From the NCBI GenBank assembly GCA_963922535.1, contig CAWUIN010000002.1, positions 1-64,000 on the forward strand: a stretch of 64,000 nucleotides of DNA. The letters are read 5' to 3'. Below, one piece after another: positions 27,402 to 36,778 of this stretch. A model generated the notes under the pieces. The model did not search any database. It was not told the DNA's origin and saw only the letters and a list, made by a program, of their open reading frames with translations. The stretch's first letter is position 1; each line of letters begins with the position of its first letter. This stretch comes from Tectiglobus sp963922535 (GTDB lineage: Bacteria; Pseudomonadota; Alphaproteobacteria; Rhizobiales; Hyphomicrobiaceae). Both the position numbers and the translations under genes were made by a program.

Positions 27402-28928
27402 ATGCTTTTGAGATCTATTCTGCTTTGTACATCCGTGTGCGCTGCTGCTCTGGCGAGCTCTGCCCAGGCTGAGCTTAAAGTTAATCTGCTCGGGACTTAC
27501 GAAACTAAAGTCTTTGACGAAGGCGCAGCGGAAATCGTTGCCCATGACGCCAAGAACCAGCGCCTGTTCATCGTCAACGGTAACGACAAGACAATCGATG
27601 TCATCGACTTCAAAGACCCGAAGGCAATGACAAAGATCAACGCGATCGATCTGTCAGAATATGGAAAGACGGCAAATTCCGTTGCAGTCCATGGCGAGCG
27701 CGTTGCGGTTGCAGTTGAGGCAAATGACAAGCAGGCAAACGGCAAGCTTCTCGTGCTTGATCTTGAAGGCAAGGTCGTCAGCGAGGCTGAAGCCGGTGCG
27801 CTGCCAGACATGGTGACATTCACCCCGGATGGTCAGTATATTCTGCTGGCTAACGAAGGTGAGCCAAGTGATGATTTCAAGAATGATCCGGAAGGCTCCG
27901 TCACCATTTTTGAGATTGCAAGTGGTAAGGTCACCAACGTTTCGTTTGCAGGTCTCAAAAAGCAGGATTTTGGTCCAAGCGCACACTGGCCATCGCCAGA
28001 AGGCACAACTGTCGCGCAGGACCTTGAGCCGGAATACATCGCCATTTCAGGCGACAGCAAAACAGCGTTTGTCTCGATGCAGGAAAATAACGCCATGGCT
28101 GTTATTGACATCGCAAGCGGCAAGATTACCAAGGTGTTCGGTCTGGGACTTAAGGATTGGAGAAACTTTAAGTTCGACGTCACAGACAAGGACAAGGCAA
28201 CCGTTCTTAAGAGCTGGCCGGTTGTGTCCATGTACCAGCCGGATGCCATCGCATCGTTTACGCACAACGGGGCAACCTATATCGTTACAGCAAACGAGGG
28301 CGATGCACGCGACTATGAAGGCTATTCCGAAGAGACCCGGGTTGCCAAGCTTAAGCTGGATGCAGAAAAGTATCCAAATGCTGCAGAGCTGCAGGATGAA
28401 AAGGCACTTGGCCGTCTGAAGACCACAACAGCTAAGGGGGATACTGACGGCGATGGCGACATCGACCAGATCCATGCCTATGGCGGCCGTTCGTTTTCAA
28501 TCTTTGCCGCAGATGGCAAGATGATCTACGACAGCGGTGATGAGTTTACCGCATACCTGTCGAAGCAGCATCCAACATGGTTCAACTCCGAAGGCGAAGA
28601 AAGCAGCTTTGACAAGCGCTCTGATGACAAGGGCACCGAGCCGGAAGGCGTAGATGTGGGCACAGTGGGTGGCACGCGTTATGCTTTCATCGGCCTGGAA
28701 CGCATGGGGGGCATCATGGTTTACGATATCTCCAACCCTGAAGCGCCGAAGTTTGAAACCTACATCCTTAATGCCAATCCTAAGGGAAGTGGCAAAGAGG
28801 GTACCGCCGGCGACCTTGGGCCAGAGGGCTTGAAATTCATCGCAGCCGATAAGAGCCCGACGGGCAAGGCAATCCTCGTCGTTGCCAACGAAGTCTCAGG
28901 CAGCACCTCTGCCTTCGAACTCGAGTAA
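27402..28928 (+). CDS. Choice-of-anchor I domain beta-propeller protein (secreted)
   Basis: Exported protein of 508 residues. Residues 1-23 are a Sec signal (CAAALASSAQA). The mature part is a repeat-built propeller: IVAHDAKNQRLFIVNGNDKTIDVIDF, LPDMVTFTPDGQYILLANEGEPSDDF, YQPDAIASFTHNGATYIVTANEGDARDY and TAGDLGPEGLKFI. These are the hallmarks of the choice-of-anchor I family, sometimes annotated as an alkaline-phosphatase relative without the catalytic domain. TDGDGDIDQIHAYGGRSF is a dockerin-like calcium loop. AGGAGA precedes the ATG, and a strong terminator follows. Substrate unknown; a surface or periplasmic role is likely. Confidence 0.88.
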   Translation: MLLRSILLCTSVCAAALASSAQAELKVNLLGTYETKVFDEGAAEIVAHDAKNQRLFIVNGNDKTIDVIDFKDPKAMTKINAIDLSEYGKTANSVAVHGERVAVAVEANDKQANGKLLVLDLEGKVVSEAEAGALPDMVTFTPDGQYILLANEGEPSDDFKNDPEGSVTIFEIASGKVTNVSFAGLKKQDFGPSAHWPSPEGTTVAQDLEPEYIAISGDSKTAFVSMQENNAMAVIDIASGKITKVFGLGLKDWRNFKFDVTDKDKATVLKSWPVVSMYQPDAIASFTHNGATYIVTANEGDARDYEGYSEETRVAKLKLDAEKYPNAAELQDEKALGRLKTTTAKGDTDGDGDIDQIHAYGGRSFSIFAADGKMIYDSGDEFTAYLSKQHPTWFNSEGEESSFDKRSDDKGTEPEGVDVGTVGGTRYAFIGLERMGGIMVYDISNPEAPKFETYILNANPKGSGKEGTAGDLGPEGLKFIAADKSPTGKAILVVANEVSGSTSAFELE

Positions 28929-29264
28929 GCGGCTGTCTGGCGATTAACTTATAAGATACATTGAAGGCGTCGTGGCAGAGCTTGCTACGACGCCTTTTTC
29001 AATGGTTTCTGTGACCTTAAGACCTCGTATTTTGCTCGTGCCGGCGTTGTGGTGTATCGTTAAGCCCGCCCAATGCCCTCAAGGAGCAGGGCGCTTGATC
29101 CTATCCCGACATTTTTGGCGGCACGGCCAAGTCCAGGCTGGACATTAATTTAATAGTGTATGCAGTGGTGTGCATCTTCCCTGTGCAGGGCTTATTTTCA
29201 GGGTGTGCCGCCACGGTATTTGATGCGGAACAGAGCCATACAAGGGAAAAAGGCAGCATACGTA
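28929..29264. other. Intergenic region upstream of pccA
   Basis: Holds the terminator at 28964-28999 and, at 29097-29115, a 19-base stretch identical in 18 positions to the inner end of the 257-bp element's right arm (59083-59101). The pccA promoter must lie here too. An in-frame extension of pccA to 29160 lacks a ribosome site. Confidence 0.4.
28964..28999 (+). terminator. Rho-independent terminator
   Basis: AAGGCGTCGT and ACGACGCCTT form a 10-bp GC-rich stem, extended by partial pairing around the loop and followed by a run of T. It lies 36 bp after the stop of the propeller gene. Confidence 0.9.
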
Positions 29265-31280
29265 ATGTTCAACAAGATCCTGATTGCCAACCGTGGCGAA
29301 ATCGCCTGCCGTATCATCAAGACTGCACGCCGGATGGGAATTGCCACAGTGGCTGTTTATTCCGATGCAGACCGTGATGCACTGCACGTTGAGATGGCCG
29401 ATGAGGCCGTTCATATTGGCGCAGCGCCGGCGGCTGAATCCTATCTTGTCATTGAGAAAATGATCAATGCCTGCAAACAAACCGGCGCTGACGCCGTTCA
29501 TCCTGGCTACGGCTTTCTCTCGGAACGCGAGGCCTTCCCTGAAGCGCTGGCTGCAGCTGGCATCGTCTTTATCGGCCCCAACGCAAATGCAATCGCCGCC
29601 ATGGGTGACAAAATCGCATCTAAAAAAATGGCTGCTTCTGCAAAAGTTTCTACGGTGCCGGGCTTTCTTGGCGAAATTGCTTCACCGGCCGAAGCTGTCC
29701 AAATCGCAGAGGACATCGGCTATCCGGTTATCATCAAAGCCTCGGCTGGCGGTGGCGGCAAGGGTATGCGTATTGCACACGATGCAAGCGAGGTTGAACA
29801 AGGTTTTGCGCTGGCGAGATCCGAAGCCATATCCAGCTTTGGAGACGATCGCCTTTTTATCGAGAAATTTATTATCAACCCGCGTCATATCGAAATCCAG
29901 GTGCTTGGCGACAGGCATGGCAACGTAATTCACCTGGGTGAGCGTGAATGTTCCATTCAACGACGCAATCAGAAAGTGATCGAGGAAGCCCCTTCGCCGC
30001 TGTTGGACGAAGAGACCCGTCAGCGCATGGGGGCGGAAGCTGTCGCGCTTGCCAAAGCCGTGAACTATGACTCCGCCGGAACGGTGGAATTTGTCGCCAG
30101 TCAGGAGCGCGATTATTTTTTTCTGGAGATGAACACGCGTTTGCAGGTCGAACATCCGGTTACCGAGATGATCACTGGCATTGATCTCGTCGAACAGATG
30201 ATCCGTATTGCAGCTGGTGAAAAATTGTTACTAAGACAGGCCGATGTCAGTCTTAACGGCTGGGCCATAGAAAGCCGGATTTATGCCGAAGACGCCTCAC
30301 GCAATTTTCTGCCCTCCATCGGCCGCCTGACACGTTACCGCCCGCCGGCTGAGCATACAACCTGCGGCATAACCGTGCGTAACGATACCGGCGTGTTCGA
30401 GGGCGCTGAAATCTCCATGTATTACGATCCGATGGTTGCGAAGCTGATCACCCATGCGCCAACGCGCCTTGGCGCTATAAATGCTCAAGCTGAAGCGTTG
30501 GATGCTTTTTACGTCGATGGCATTCGCCACAACATTTCATTTTTGGGAGCCGTGATGCAGCATCCCCGCTGGCGTTCTGGGCAGCTTGCCACCAGCTTTA
30601 TTGAGCAGGAATATCCGGGCGGTTTCATGCCGCAGGTACCGGATGGCGAGAGCGAAACCGTGTTGGTTGCTGTCGCAGCTTGCATTGATCATTTCTCAAG
30701 TGCCCGTCATCGCGCGATTAGCGGCCAGGCGGATTGGCAGCTGCATTTTATCTCAGAGCGCGTGGTCAAGCTTGCAAACAGCTTCCACCACGTCCAGGTC
30801 AATGGCAAGGCAGCAGAAGTTGCGACAGTTGTTTTCCTGGATGACAATGGCCAGGCTTTCGCAAGCCTTGAGGTCGTATCTGATTGGTGGCCCGGGGAGC
30901 CTGTCTGGCGGGGGACGGTGGGCAACAATGCGGTGAATGTTCAGGTGCGTCCGCTGCTCAACGGCTACGACCTCGGCCATCACGGCTTTTCCGCCCAAAC
31001 GTTTGTCTATAAAAAGCGCGCGTGCGAATTGCTGGCCCGCATGCCGGCCAAAGTTGCGCCTGATCTCAGCCGTTTCGTGCTCTGCCCAATGCCAGGCCTC
31101 GTGAAAAACATCTTGGTAGAAGCTGGACAGAGCGTTCAAGTCGGCGATCCGCTCGCAATTGTTGAAGCCATGAAGATGGAAAACATTCTGCGTGCTGAAC
31201 GTAACGCAACCGTGGCTGCCGTGAGGATTCAACCTGGAGACAGCCTTGCAGTTGACGATGTGATTATCGAATTTACATGA
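29265..31280 (+). CDS. pccA: Biotin-dependent acyl-CoA carboxylase alpha subunit (propionyl-CoA type)
   Basis: Carries biotin carboxylase and biotin carrier functions of an acetyl/propionyl/methylcrotonyl-CoA carboxylase. Start MFNKILIANRGEIACRIIKTARRMG is the standard family opening. Biotin carboxylase motifs: KASAGGGGKGMR, ECSIQRRNQKVIEEAPSP, EMNTRLQVEHPVTE. The middle 150 residues are the BT linker domain, and the C-terminus has the biotinylation site EAMKMEN. The 671-residue length fits PccA. The partner carboxyltransferase gene (pccB) is not in the window, so the acyl-CoA substrate is inferred from overall form only. Confidence 0.9.
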   Translation: MFNKILIANRGEIACRIIKTARRMGIATVAVYSDADRDALHVEMADEAVHIGAAPAAESYLVIEKMINACKQTGADAVHPGYGFLSEREAFPEALAAAGIVFIGPNANAIAAMGDKIASKKMAASAKVSTVPGFLGEIASPAEAVQIAEDIGYPVIIKASAGGGGKGMRIAHDASEVEQGFALARSEAISSFGDDRLFIEKFIINPRHIEIQVLGDRHGNVIHLGERECSIQRRNQKVIEEAPSPLLDEETRQRMGAEAVALAKAVNYDSAGTVEFVASQERDYFFLEMNTRLQVEHPVTEMITGIDLVEQMIRIAAGEKLLLRQADVSLNGWAIESRIYAEDASRNFLPSIGRLTRYRPPAEHTTCGITVRNDTGVFEGAEISMYYDPMVAKLITHAPTRLGAINAQAEALDAFYVDGIRHNISFLGAVMQHPRWRSGQLATSFIEQEYPGGFMPQVPDGESETVLVAVAACIDHFSSARHRAISGQADWQLHFISERVVKLANSFHHVQVNGKAAEVATVVFLDDNGQAFASLEVVSDWWPGEPVWRGTVGNNAVNVQVRPLLNGYDLGHHGFSAQTFVYKKRACELLARMPAKVAPDLSRFVLCPMPGLVKNILVEAGQSVQVGDPLAIVEAMKMENILRAERNATVAAVRIQPGDSLAVDDVIIEFT

Positions 31281-31718
31281 TGGCTGCCTGCCATCAGCAA
31301 CGGGAGCTGGGAGTCCCAGGCCGTGACGTCAACTACCATGCTTCTGCAAGCATCGCGCGGTAATTGACGTCACGGCCTGAGGCTTATCTGGTTACCCCAA
31401 AAAAGGATGAGCTATTTATAGTCTGACAAGTTCACCTTGCCTGCCAAAGGCAAGATGTCGATTGAGCAGGACTTCGGATGTTGCTTAACGAATTAAAGTT
31501 TTATCCTGTCGGTCGATCGTTTTCATAAGTAAACGGTCAGGTATTATGATTCGCAAATCAAATAGCGCAATTCTTTTTGATTTATAGAGGCCTGTTGCTG
31601 GCCCCGCATCGATGAAACTGGAGAAATTTTCTGCGGCGTTATTATTCTGCCTTGGCTCCAGTTTCCTTCTACGCCTGAACAAAGACCAGGATGAACCTTT
31701 AAGACTTTTCTTAGCGCG
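31281..31718. other. Convergent intergenic region between pccA and rpsD
   Basis: Contains the palindromic repeat at 31307-31378 (listed separately). The rest, up to the rpsD stop, is AT-rich and holds no gene with a ribosome site. A TTAGCGCG direct repeat adjoins the rpsD stop. Confidence 0.4.
31307..31378. repeat. Nested palindrome, copy B, likely two-way terminator
   Basis: Two arms of 20 bp (31318-31337 and 31359-31378), starting AGGCCGTGACGTCAA, pair with one G-U mismatch. The loop holds a second hairpin, ATGCTT/AAGCAT. A smaller palindrome CTGGGA-G-TCCCAG (31307-31319) touches the left arm. It lies 26 bp after the pccA stop. The CGTGACGTCAAYTRCC core resembles copies A and C. Confidence 0.75.
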
Positions 31719-32336
31719 TTAGCGCGAGTAGAACTCAACCACAAGGTTTGGTTCCATGATCACAGGAAACGGCACATCAGAAAGCGCAGGTATTCGCTGA
31801 AACGCTGAAGTCATTTTGCTGTGATCGACTTCAAGATAATCTGGAACATCGCGCTCTGCACTTTTCGTTGCTTCAAGAACGAGTTCCATATCCCGAGATT
31901 TTTCGCGGATCTCTACGATATCGCCAATACGGCAGCGATAACTTGAGATATTCACGCGTTTACCGTTAACTCTAATGTGACAGTGTGATATGAACTGACG
32001 GGCTGCGAAAACGGTGGGCACAAATTTGGAACGATAGACAATCGTATCCAGACGGCTCTCCAAAAGGCCGATCAGGTGTTCTGATGTCGAGCCTTTGAGC
32101 CTTACAGCTTCCATGTAAAGACGATGAAAATGGCGTTCGCTGATGTTGCCGTAATAGCCCTTTAGTTTTTGCTTGGCACGCAATTGTTGGCCAAAGTCTG
32201 AGAGTTTCCCGCCACGCCGATCACCGTGTTGTCCTGGACGGTTTTCTCGTTTGTTGACGGGACTCTTAGGGCGACCCCAGATGTTTTCCCCCATCCGGCG
32301 GTCGATTTTGTGTTTAGCGCAAATGCGCTTAGTCAT
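31719..32336 (-). CDS. rpsD: 30S ribosomal protein S4
   Basis: Primary rRNA-binding assembly protein of the small subunit. The 205-residue sequence opens MTKRICAKHKIDRRMGENIWG, typical of alphaproteobacteria, with the S4 RNA-binding domain at residues 95-155 (LESRLDTIVYRSKFVPTVFAARQFISHCHIRVNGKRV split over the core) and the C-terminal VPFPVIMEPNLVVEFYSR. Monocistronic here. Confidence 0.98.
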   Translation of the reverse strand: MTKRICAKHKIDRRMGENIWGRPKSPVNKRENRPGQHGDRRGGKLSDFGQQLRAKQKLKGYYGNISERHFHRLYMEAVRLKGSTSEHLIGLLESRLDTIVYRSKFVPTVFAARQFISHCHIRVNGKRVNISSYRCRIGDIVEIREKSRDMELVLEATKSAERDVPDYLEVDHSKMTSAFQRIPALSDVPFPVIMEPNLVVEFYSR

Positions 32337-32542
32337 GATGGCACTCCATAGATGTAAGAAAGATGGATGGAGCGCCCCCTCCTCTTGCTCTTCAATGAGC
32401 CGACAGGCTAAGGCAATTTACCAGTAGCCACGGGTGCGCGTAATAGAAAGCAGGCTTTATAGCCTGCACAAGCTAACATGCTAATAATTTTTCAGATGCA
32501 AGTCAACTATTTAATGATTACAGCTGATCACAACCTGAGAAA

Positions 32543-33118
32543 TTATTCATTTTCCGGCGACTGTGAAAGGTCGGGCCCTTCGGCAACATATTTTTCAATC
32601 AATTCCTTGACCTTCTGCTTCTGCTCATCGGTGCAGGTAAGCGCTGGTATACGATTGTTTTTCTGAACGATTTTTCCACCCTCGTCACGCTCAATAAGAT
32701 CCATGGTGCCAAGCGTGATCGATGTCGTCGTAAAATGCAGCATATTTATATAAACCATCTGCTGCTCGCTCCATTGCTTGGATAAATGTTCGCGCAGCAT
32801 TAGAGAATTGAAATTATTTTTCATGTCTTGCAGCAGGCCGCAGGCCTGTGCATGTGCAGTCAATCTTCCCGCCATGATGATTTCCCGGCCCTTTACGAGA
32901 GGCACAGTCATCTTTTCGCGGTTCTTTTTATCGATGAATATGGTTTTACCATCTTTTTTTGTAAATTTCTCAGGTGTGTAATTCCACGCATAATTCATTA
33001 TAGTTTGAACTGAACGGTCACTGAGCTGGTTCTGTGCGTTGGCCGTTGCCGGAACCGCTAAAGCAAAAATTAGACTCACGAGACCTGCAGCGATTCCCGC
33101 CATATTCAATTCACGCAT
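32543..33118 (-). CDS. Exported protein of unknown function
   Basis: 191 residues. The start MRELNMAGIAAGLVSLIFAL follows AGGA; an earlier in-frame start at 33151 has no ribosome site. A Sec signal runs to ATANA. The mature part is rich in Lys, Asn and Met with no family I recognise: TIMNYAWNYTPEKFTKKDGK, a mid segment ending HAQACGLLQDMKNNFN, and a charged C-terminal helix (DEQKQKVKELIEKYVAEGP). Two cysteines (in QACGLL and LTCTDE) could form a disulphide. It is probably soluble and periplasmic. It is downstream of, and in the same direction as, the TrmJ-like gene, 127 bp apart. Confidence 0.75.
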   Translation of the reverse strand: MRELNMAGIAAGLVSLIFALAVPATANAQNQLSDRSVQTIMNYAWNYTPEKFTKKDGKTIFIDKKNREKMTVPLVKGREIIMAGRLTAHAQACGLLQDMKNNFNSLMLREHLSKQWSEQQMVYINMLHFTTTSITLGTMDLIERDEGGKIVQKNNRIPALTCTDEQKQKVKELIEKYVAEGPDLSQSPENE

Positions 33119-33245
33119 ATTCCTAATGCCCCTATTCGTTTGACTTGACATGATAAGATAAGATCATGCATCGCGTGCCGTGTTACCCGCCCCGCCTAAT
33201 TGATCGATGCGTGGTCCAACCCAAAATAGGCGTAATCATGGCGCT

Positions 33246-34505
33246 TTATTCCTGGTCGTTCTGCCCATTTCGTTTCCCGCGTGCTAACGTGGCGACAATG
33301 CCACGCAATGTTCGTACTTCCTGATCCGTTGCCTGCATTCTTGTTAACATCGTGCGAATGTTTCGCACCACAACGTGGCGGCCATGCGACGGATGGAAAA
33401 ATCCATTTTGTTCGAGTGCACTTTCTAAATGCTCAAACAAATTAAGAAGTTCAGCTTTGGTTGCTAAGCGACTGGAGCCGAGATTAATACCGGTTTCAAC
33501 AGGCTGTTCATAATTTGTCACACGGCCAAGACTGCCCGAGCCCGCTGCCTTCAGCCATTCATAGCCAAGAAGCAAAACAGACTGAGCGAGATTTAGGGAA
33601 GCAAATTTGTTGTTAACAGGTATCATTACGACGGCGTCAGCGTGTGCAACCTCATTGGAATCGAGACCGTTGCGCTCGCGACCGAACAATATGCCGCACT
33701 TTTCGCCCTGGGAAATACGCGCCACCAACGACTGAGCTGCTGATTCAGGCGTCATAACTGGTTTGCGCAGATCGCGCTGGCGGGCCGTTGTTGCAGCAAT
33801 CCAGTTCAGATCACCGATGGCAGCATCAAGCGTCGTACACAGTTCGGCACCGTCGATAATGGCAGCAGCCCCGGAGGCGACAGCACGCGCCTTTTCGCTT
33901 GGCCAACCATCCCGAGGGTTAATGACACGCAGATCATCGAGGCCAAAATTTCCCATGGCGCGTGCAACCATGCCAATGTTTTCAGGAATCTGTGGTTCAA
34001 CAAGCAGAACAGCCGGTGGCGTGAGATGGGCGTTGTCGGTATCGATCAGGTCTTCGACCTGCCGCACCCCGTAACGCAGTTTGCGTATAACACGGCGCGC
34101 CCAGAACCAGTATTCCTCTCCGGCCCAATTGCGCAGTAGCCAATCAAAGCTGGTTACGGTTCGTTCACCTTTGCCGGATCCAGCAACTTCCAGGCCAGTA
34201 TCGGATGCAGTAACACGCGAATATTGTCTGATCCAGTCATCAATACTCTCAATACCGGCACGGCGCGTATGTAAACGACAGCCATGGCAAGCAAGATCCG
34301 CCGTTCTGCAGCGTTGTTCCGCGCAGTATGTGAGCAAGGCGCTCAATTGCTGACTTGTGAGGGGGAAGGGATGCGCTGATGCTGAGAGAACTGCCGCGGG
34401 GCCCTGCTCGTGGGCCTCATAAATGATATCGGCCACAGAACGGTCTGAGCCTGCGACCTTAGGTTCTCCCTGAATGTCAGTAATCAGTTCGGTTAGCTGT
34501 GACAC
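33246..34505 (-). CDS. TrmJ/SpoU-type RNA 2'-O-methyltransferase with N-terminal Cys-motif domain
   Basis: The C-terminal 250 residues are a SPOUT methyltransferase of the TrmJ class, which methylates the 2'-OH of tRNA position 32: VLLVEPQIPENIGMVARAMGNFGL, INPRDGWPSEKARAVASGA, CGILFGRERNGLDSNEV and IPVNNKFASLNLAQSVLLLGYEW. The first 165 residues are not part of TrmJ. They contain a Cys cluster C61-x4-C66-x6-C73-x2-C76 (YCAEQRC...ACHGC), which could bind zinc, and a Trp/Arg-rich stretch (GEEYWFWARRVIRKLRYGV). The start is GTG. Normal TrmJ proteins have about 240-260 residues, so this is a fusion or a lineage-specific extension. Confidence 0.88.
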   Translation of the reverse strand: MSQLTELITDIQGEPKVAGSDRSVADIIYEAHEQGPAAVLSASAHPFPLTSQQLSALLTYCAEQRCRTADLACHGCRLHTRRAGIESIDDWIRQYSRVTASDTGLEVAGSGKGERTVTSFDWLLRNWAGEEYWFWARRVIRKLRYGVRQVEDLIDTDNAHLTPPAVLLVEPQIPENIGMVARAMGNFGLDDLRVINPRDGWPSEKARAVASGAAAIIDGAELCTTLDAAIGDLNWIAATTARQRDLRKPVMTPESAAQSLVARISQGEKCGILFGRERNGLDSNEVAHADAVVMIPVNNKFASLNLAQSVLLLGYEWLKAAGSGSLGRVTNYEQPVETGINLGSSRLATKAELLNLFEHLESALEQNGFFHPSHGRHVVVRNIRTMLTRMQATDQEVRTLRGIVATLARGKRNGQNDQE

Positions 34506-34514
34506 AGGCGCGCC

Positions 34515-35453
34515 TTATAAAACCAGAAGATCGTGCTGCTGTTTACTTGGCTGAAAGTTCATAAGCAAATGAGAGGTTGCAGTGTCCTCATCCAGTGGCG
34601 TGCAATATGCGTGACTTTCCGACAGGCGGGAAAGCGTGGCGTTTGGATCGCAGAATAACACCTTGCCATCGTGAGGGTCCATTGTTTCCTGATATGTCAC
34701 TTCAACCATAAGTGGCGGTTTTACTTTAAGTATTGCGGGCATTCCATCCAATACAGCATGTTCGTGGCCTTCAACGTCGATTTTTACAAATCCGATTTCA
34801 TTTGTCGCATACCCTGCATCGCGAACGATGTCGTCCAGGCGTGCCACCGGTATGGACCGAGGTGCGCCTTGGGAGCGCGAGAAGCCGGCTTCCAGGGAAT
34901 GAGCGCCAAGGTTCTTGGCATCGCGGTAAAACGGCAGCGTTCCGCCTGTGCAGCTGGCCGCGGCTGAAATTATGGTTACGTTGTCCGTAAAGCCGTTATG
35001 CATGATGTTGCGCTGCAATATGGCGCGATTGAGGGGGTCCGGCTCAATCGCCAGGACATGGCGAAATTGGCCGCTTAGTAGTGCATAAAGTGTGATTGAT
35101 CCAATATTGGCCCCAACATCAATGAATAAGCCGCCTGTCTGGATGCGGCCAGACCTGAGTGCAACGGCAAGAGCAAGTTCGAACTGCCGGCGCTGCCAGG
35201 AGCGGCCGCTCAGAATTGCGAAAGCAATTTTATCGTCGCGTGGGTTGATGAAAATTTCGTGATCTTCAAACGTAACAAGACACAAAATATCCGCAGAAAG
35301 ATATGTGCTGAACAGGTGGTGCAGGGCGAAGCGGCGATTGCGGCGATTACGCGCAGCGCGTACAATCGCGTTGCGGTAATGCCTGCTCAAACAGCCAGTT
35401 CTGCGGATTGATCGTTGCTCCGGGGCATGCGCGGGACGGCAGGGATGTTTCAC
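34515..35453 (-). CDS. FkbM family methyltransferase
   Basis: S-adenosylmethionine-dependent methyltransferase of the FkbM family, whose members often methylate sugars of surface glycans. The SAM-binding motif is LFIDVGANIGSITLYALLSG, with the acidic AIEPDPLN and the FKID-type motif FVKIDVEGHEHAVLDGM. The N-terminal 60 residues are Arg-rich with no known domain. It begins with GTG. The TrmJ-like gene follows 10 bp downstream, so the two probably share a transcript. Substrate unknown. Confidence 0.88.
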   Translation of the reverse strand: MKHPCRPAHAPEQRSIRRTGCLSRHYRNAIVRAARNRRNRRFALHHLFSTYLSADILCLVTFEDHEIFINPRDDKIAFAILSGRSWQRRQFELALAVALRSGRIQTGGLFIDVGANIGSITLYALLSGQFRHVLAIEPDPLNRAILQRNIMHNGFTDNVTIISAAASCTGGTLPFYRDAKNLGAHSLEAGFSRSQGAPRSIPVARLDDIVRDAGYATNEIGFVKIDVEGHEHAVLDGMPAILKVKPPLMVEVTYQETMDPHDGKVLFCDPNATLSRLSESHAYCTPLDEDTATSHLLMNFQPSKQQHDLLVL

Positions 35454-35566
35454 TTCGTTTTCCTCTACTCGACGCGGGCGGCACCGCGCGCTAATCTAGT
35501 TGTCTTGTATGCAATGCCGGTGGCGTTGCCAAAGTGCACTTTCAGCGAAGGGTGAGGGCCATAATC

Positions 35567-36778
35567 ATGTCAAAAATAAAAGTAACCGGAACTGTCGTGG
35601 AACTCGACGGTGATGAAATGACACGGATCATGTGGCAGTTCATCAAAGACAAGCTCATCCATCCTTATTTGGATGTAAACCTTGAATATTACGACCTTGG
35701 CATCGAGGAACGTGACCGCACAAACGATCAAATTACAATCGATGCGGCTGAGGCGATCAAAAAGCATGGCGTTGGAGTTAAGTGTGCAACCATTACACCA
35801 GATGAGCAGCGGGTCGAGGAGTTCGGCCTGAAACAGATGTGGCGTTCTCCCAATGGGACGATCCGCAACATCATCGGTGGCGTCATCTTTCGTGAGCCGA
35901 TCATCTGCCGTAACGTGCCGCGTCTGGTGCCAGGATGGACGCATCCGATTGTTGTCGGCAGGCATGCATTTGGTGATCAATATCGTGCGACGGATTTTAA
36001 GTTTCCCTCCGCCGGTAAACTGACGATCAAGTTTGAGGGCGATGACGGCCAGATTATTGAGCGTGAAGTGTTCGATGCACCGGCTTCCGGTGTTGCAATG
36101 GCGATGTATAACCTCGATGAATCAATCCGGGATTTTGCACGGGCCTCCATGAATTATGGCCTTGGGCGTGGCTATTCGGTCTTTCTTTCAACCAAGAACA
36201 CGATCCTCAAGCAATACGACGGCCGCTTCAAGGAGCTGTTCGAAGAGGTTTTTGAAAATGAGTTCGCCGATAAATTCAAAGCTGCCAACATCGATTATCA
36301 GCACCGCCTGATCGACGACATGGTTGCCTGTGCGCTCAAGTGGAGCGGTGGTTACGTCTGGGCGTGCAAAAACTACGACGGCGACGTGCAGTCTGACATC
36401 GTGGCGCAGGGTTTTGGCTCGCTGGGGCTCATGACTTCCGTTTTGATGACACCTGACGGTAAAACGGTGGAGGCCGAAGCAGCTCACGGCACGGTGACCC
36501 GTCACTACCGTGCGCATCAAGAGGGCAAGGAAACTTCGACCAACTCCATTGCTTCTATTTTCGCCTGGTCGCGTGCGCTGAAACACAGGGCCAAACTTGA
36601 CGATAATAAAGAACTCGCTGGATTTGCCGAAACGCTTGAAAAAGTCTGTATCGAAACCGTCGAAAGTGGTTTTATGACGAAGGATCTCGCGCTGCTTGTC
36701 GGCCCGGAACAGGGTTGGCTTACAACGATGGGCTTTCTCGACAAAATCAATGACAACCTGCAGGCCGCGGTAGCATAG
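35567..36778 (+). CDS. icd: NADP-dependent isocitrate dehydrogenase
   Basis: TCA-cycle enzyme producing 2-oxoglutarate. The start MSKIKVTGTVVELDGDEMTRIMW follows GAGGG and is the classical opening of the dimeric 400-residue type II enzyme also found in eukaryotes. Further marks: TPDEQRVEEFGLKQMWRSPNGTIRNIIGG (Ser and Arg substrate loop), DDMVACALKWSGGYVWACKNYDGDVQSD with the metal-binding Asp residues, and EAAHGTVTRHYR for NADP. Length 403. Monocistronic. Confidence 0.98.
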   Translation: MSKIKVTGTVVELDGDEMTRIMWQFIKDKLIHPYLDVNLEYYDLGIEERDRTNDQITIDAAEAIKKHGVGVKCATITPDEQRVEEFGLKQMWRSPNGTIRNIIGGVIFREPIICRNVPRLVPGWTHPIVVGRHAFGDQYRATDFKFPSAGKLTIKFEGDDGQIIEREVFDAPASGVAMAMYNLDESIRDFARASMNYGLGRGYSVFLSTKNTILKQYDGRFKELFEEVFENEFADKFKAANIDYQHRLIDDMVACALKWSGGYVWACKNYDGDVQSDIVAQGFGSLGLMTSVLMTPDGKTVEAEAAHGTVTRHYRAHQEGKETSTNSIASIFAWSRALKHRAKLDDNKELAGFAETLEKVCIETVESGFMTKDLALLVGPEQGWLTTMGFLDKINDNLQAAVA

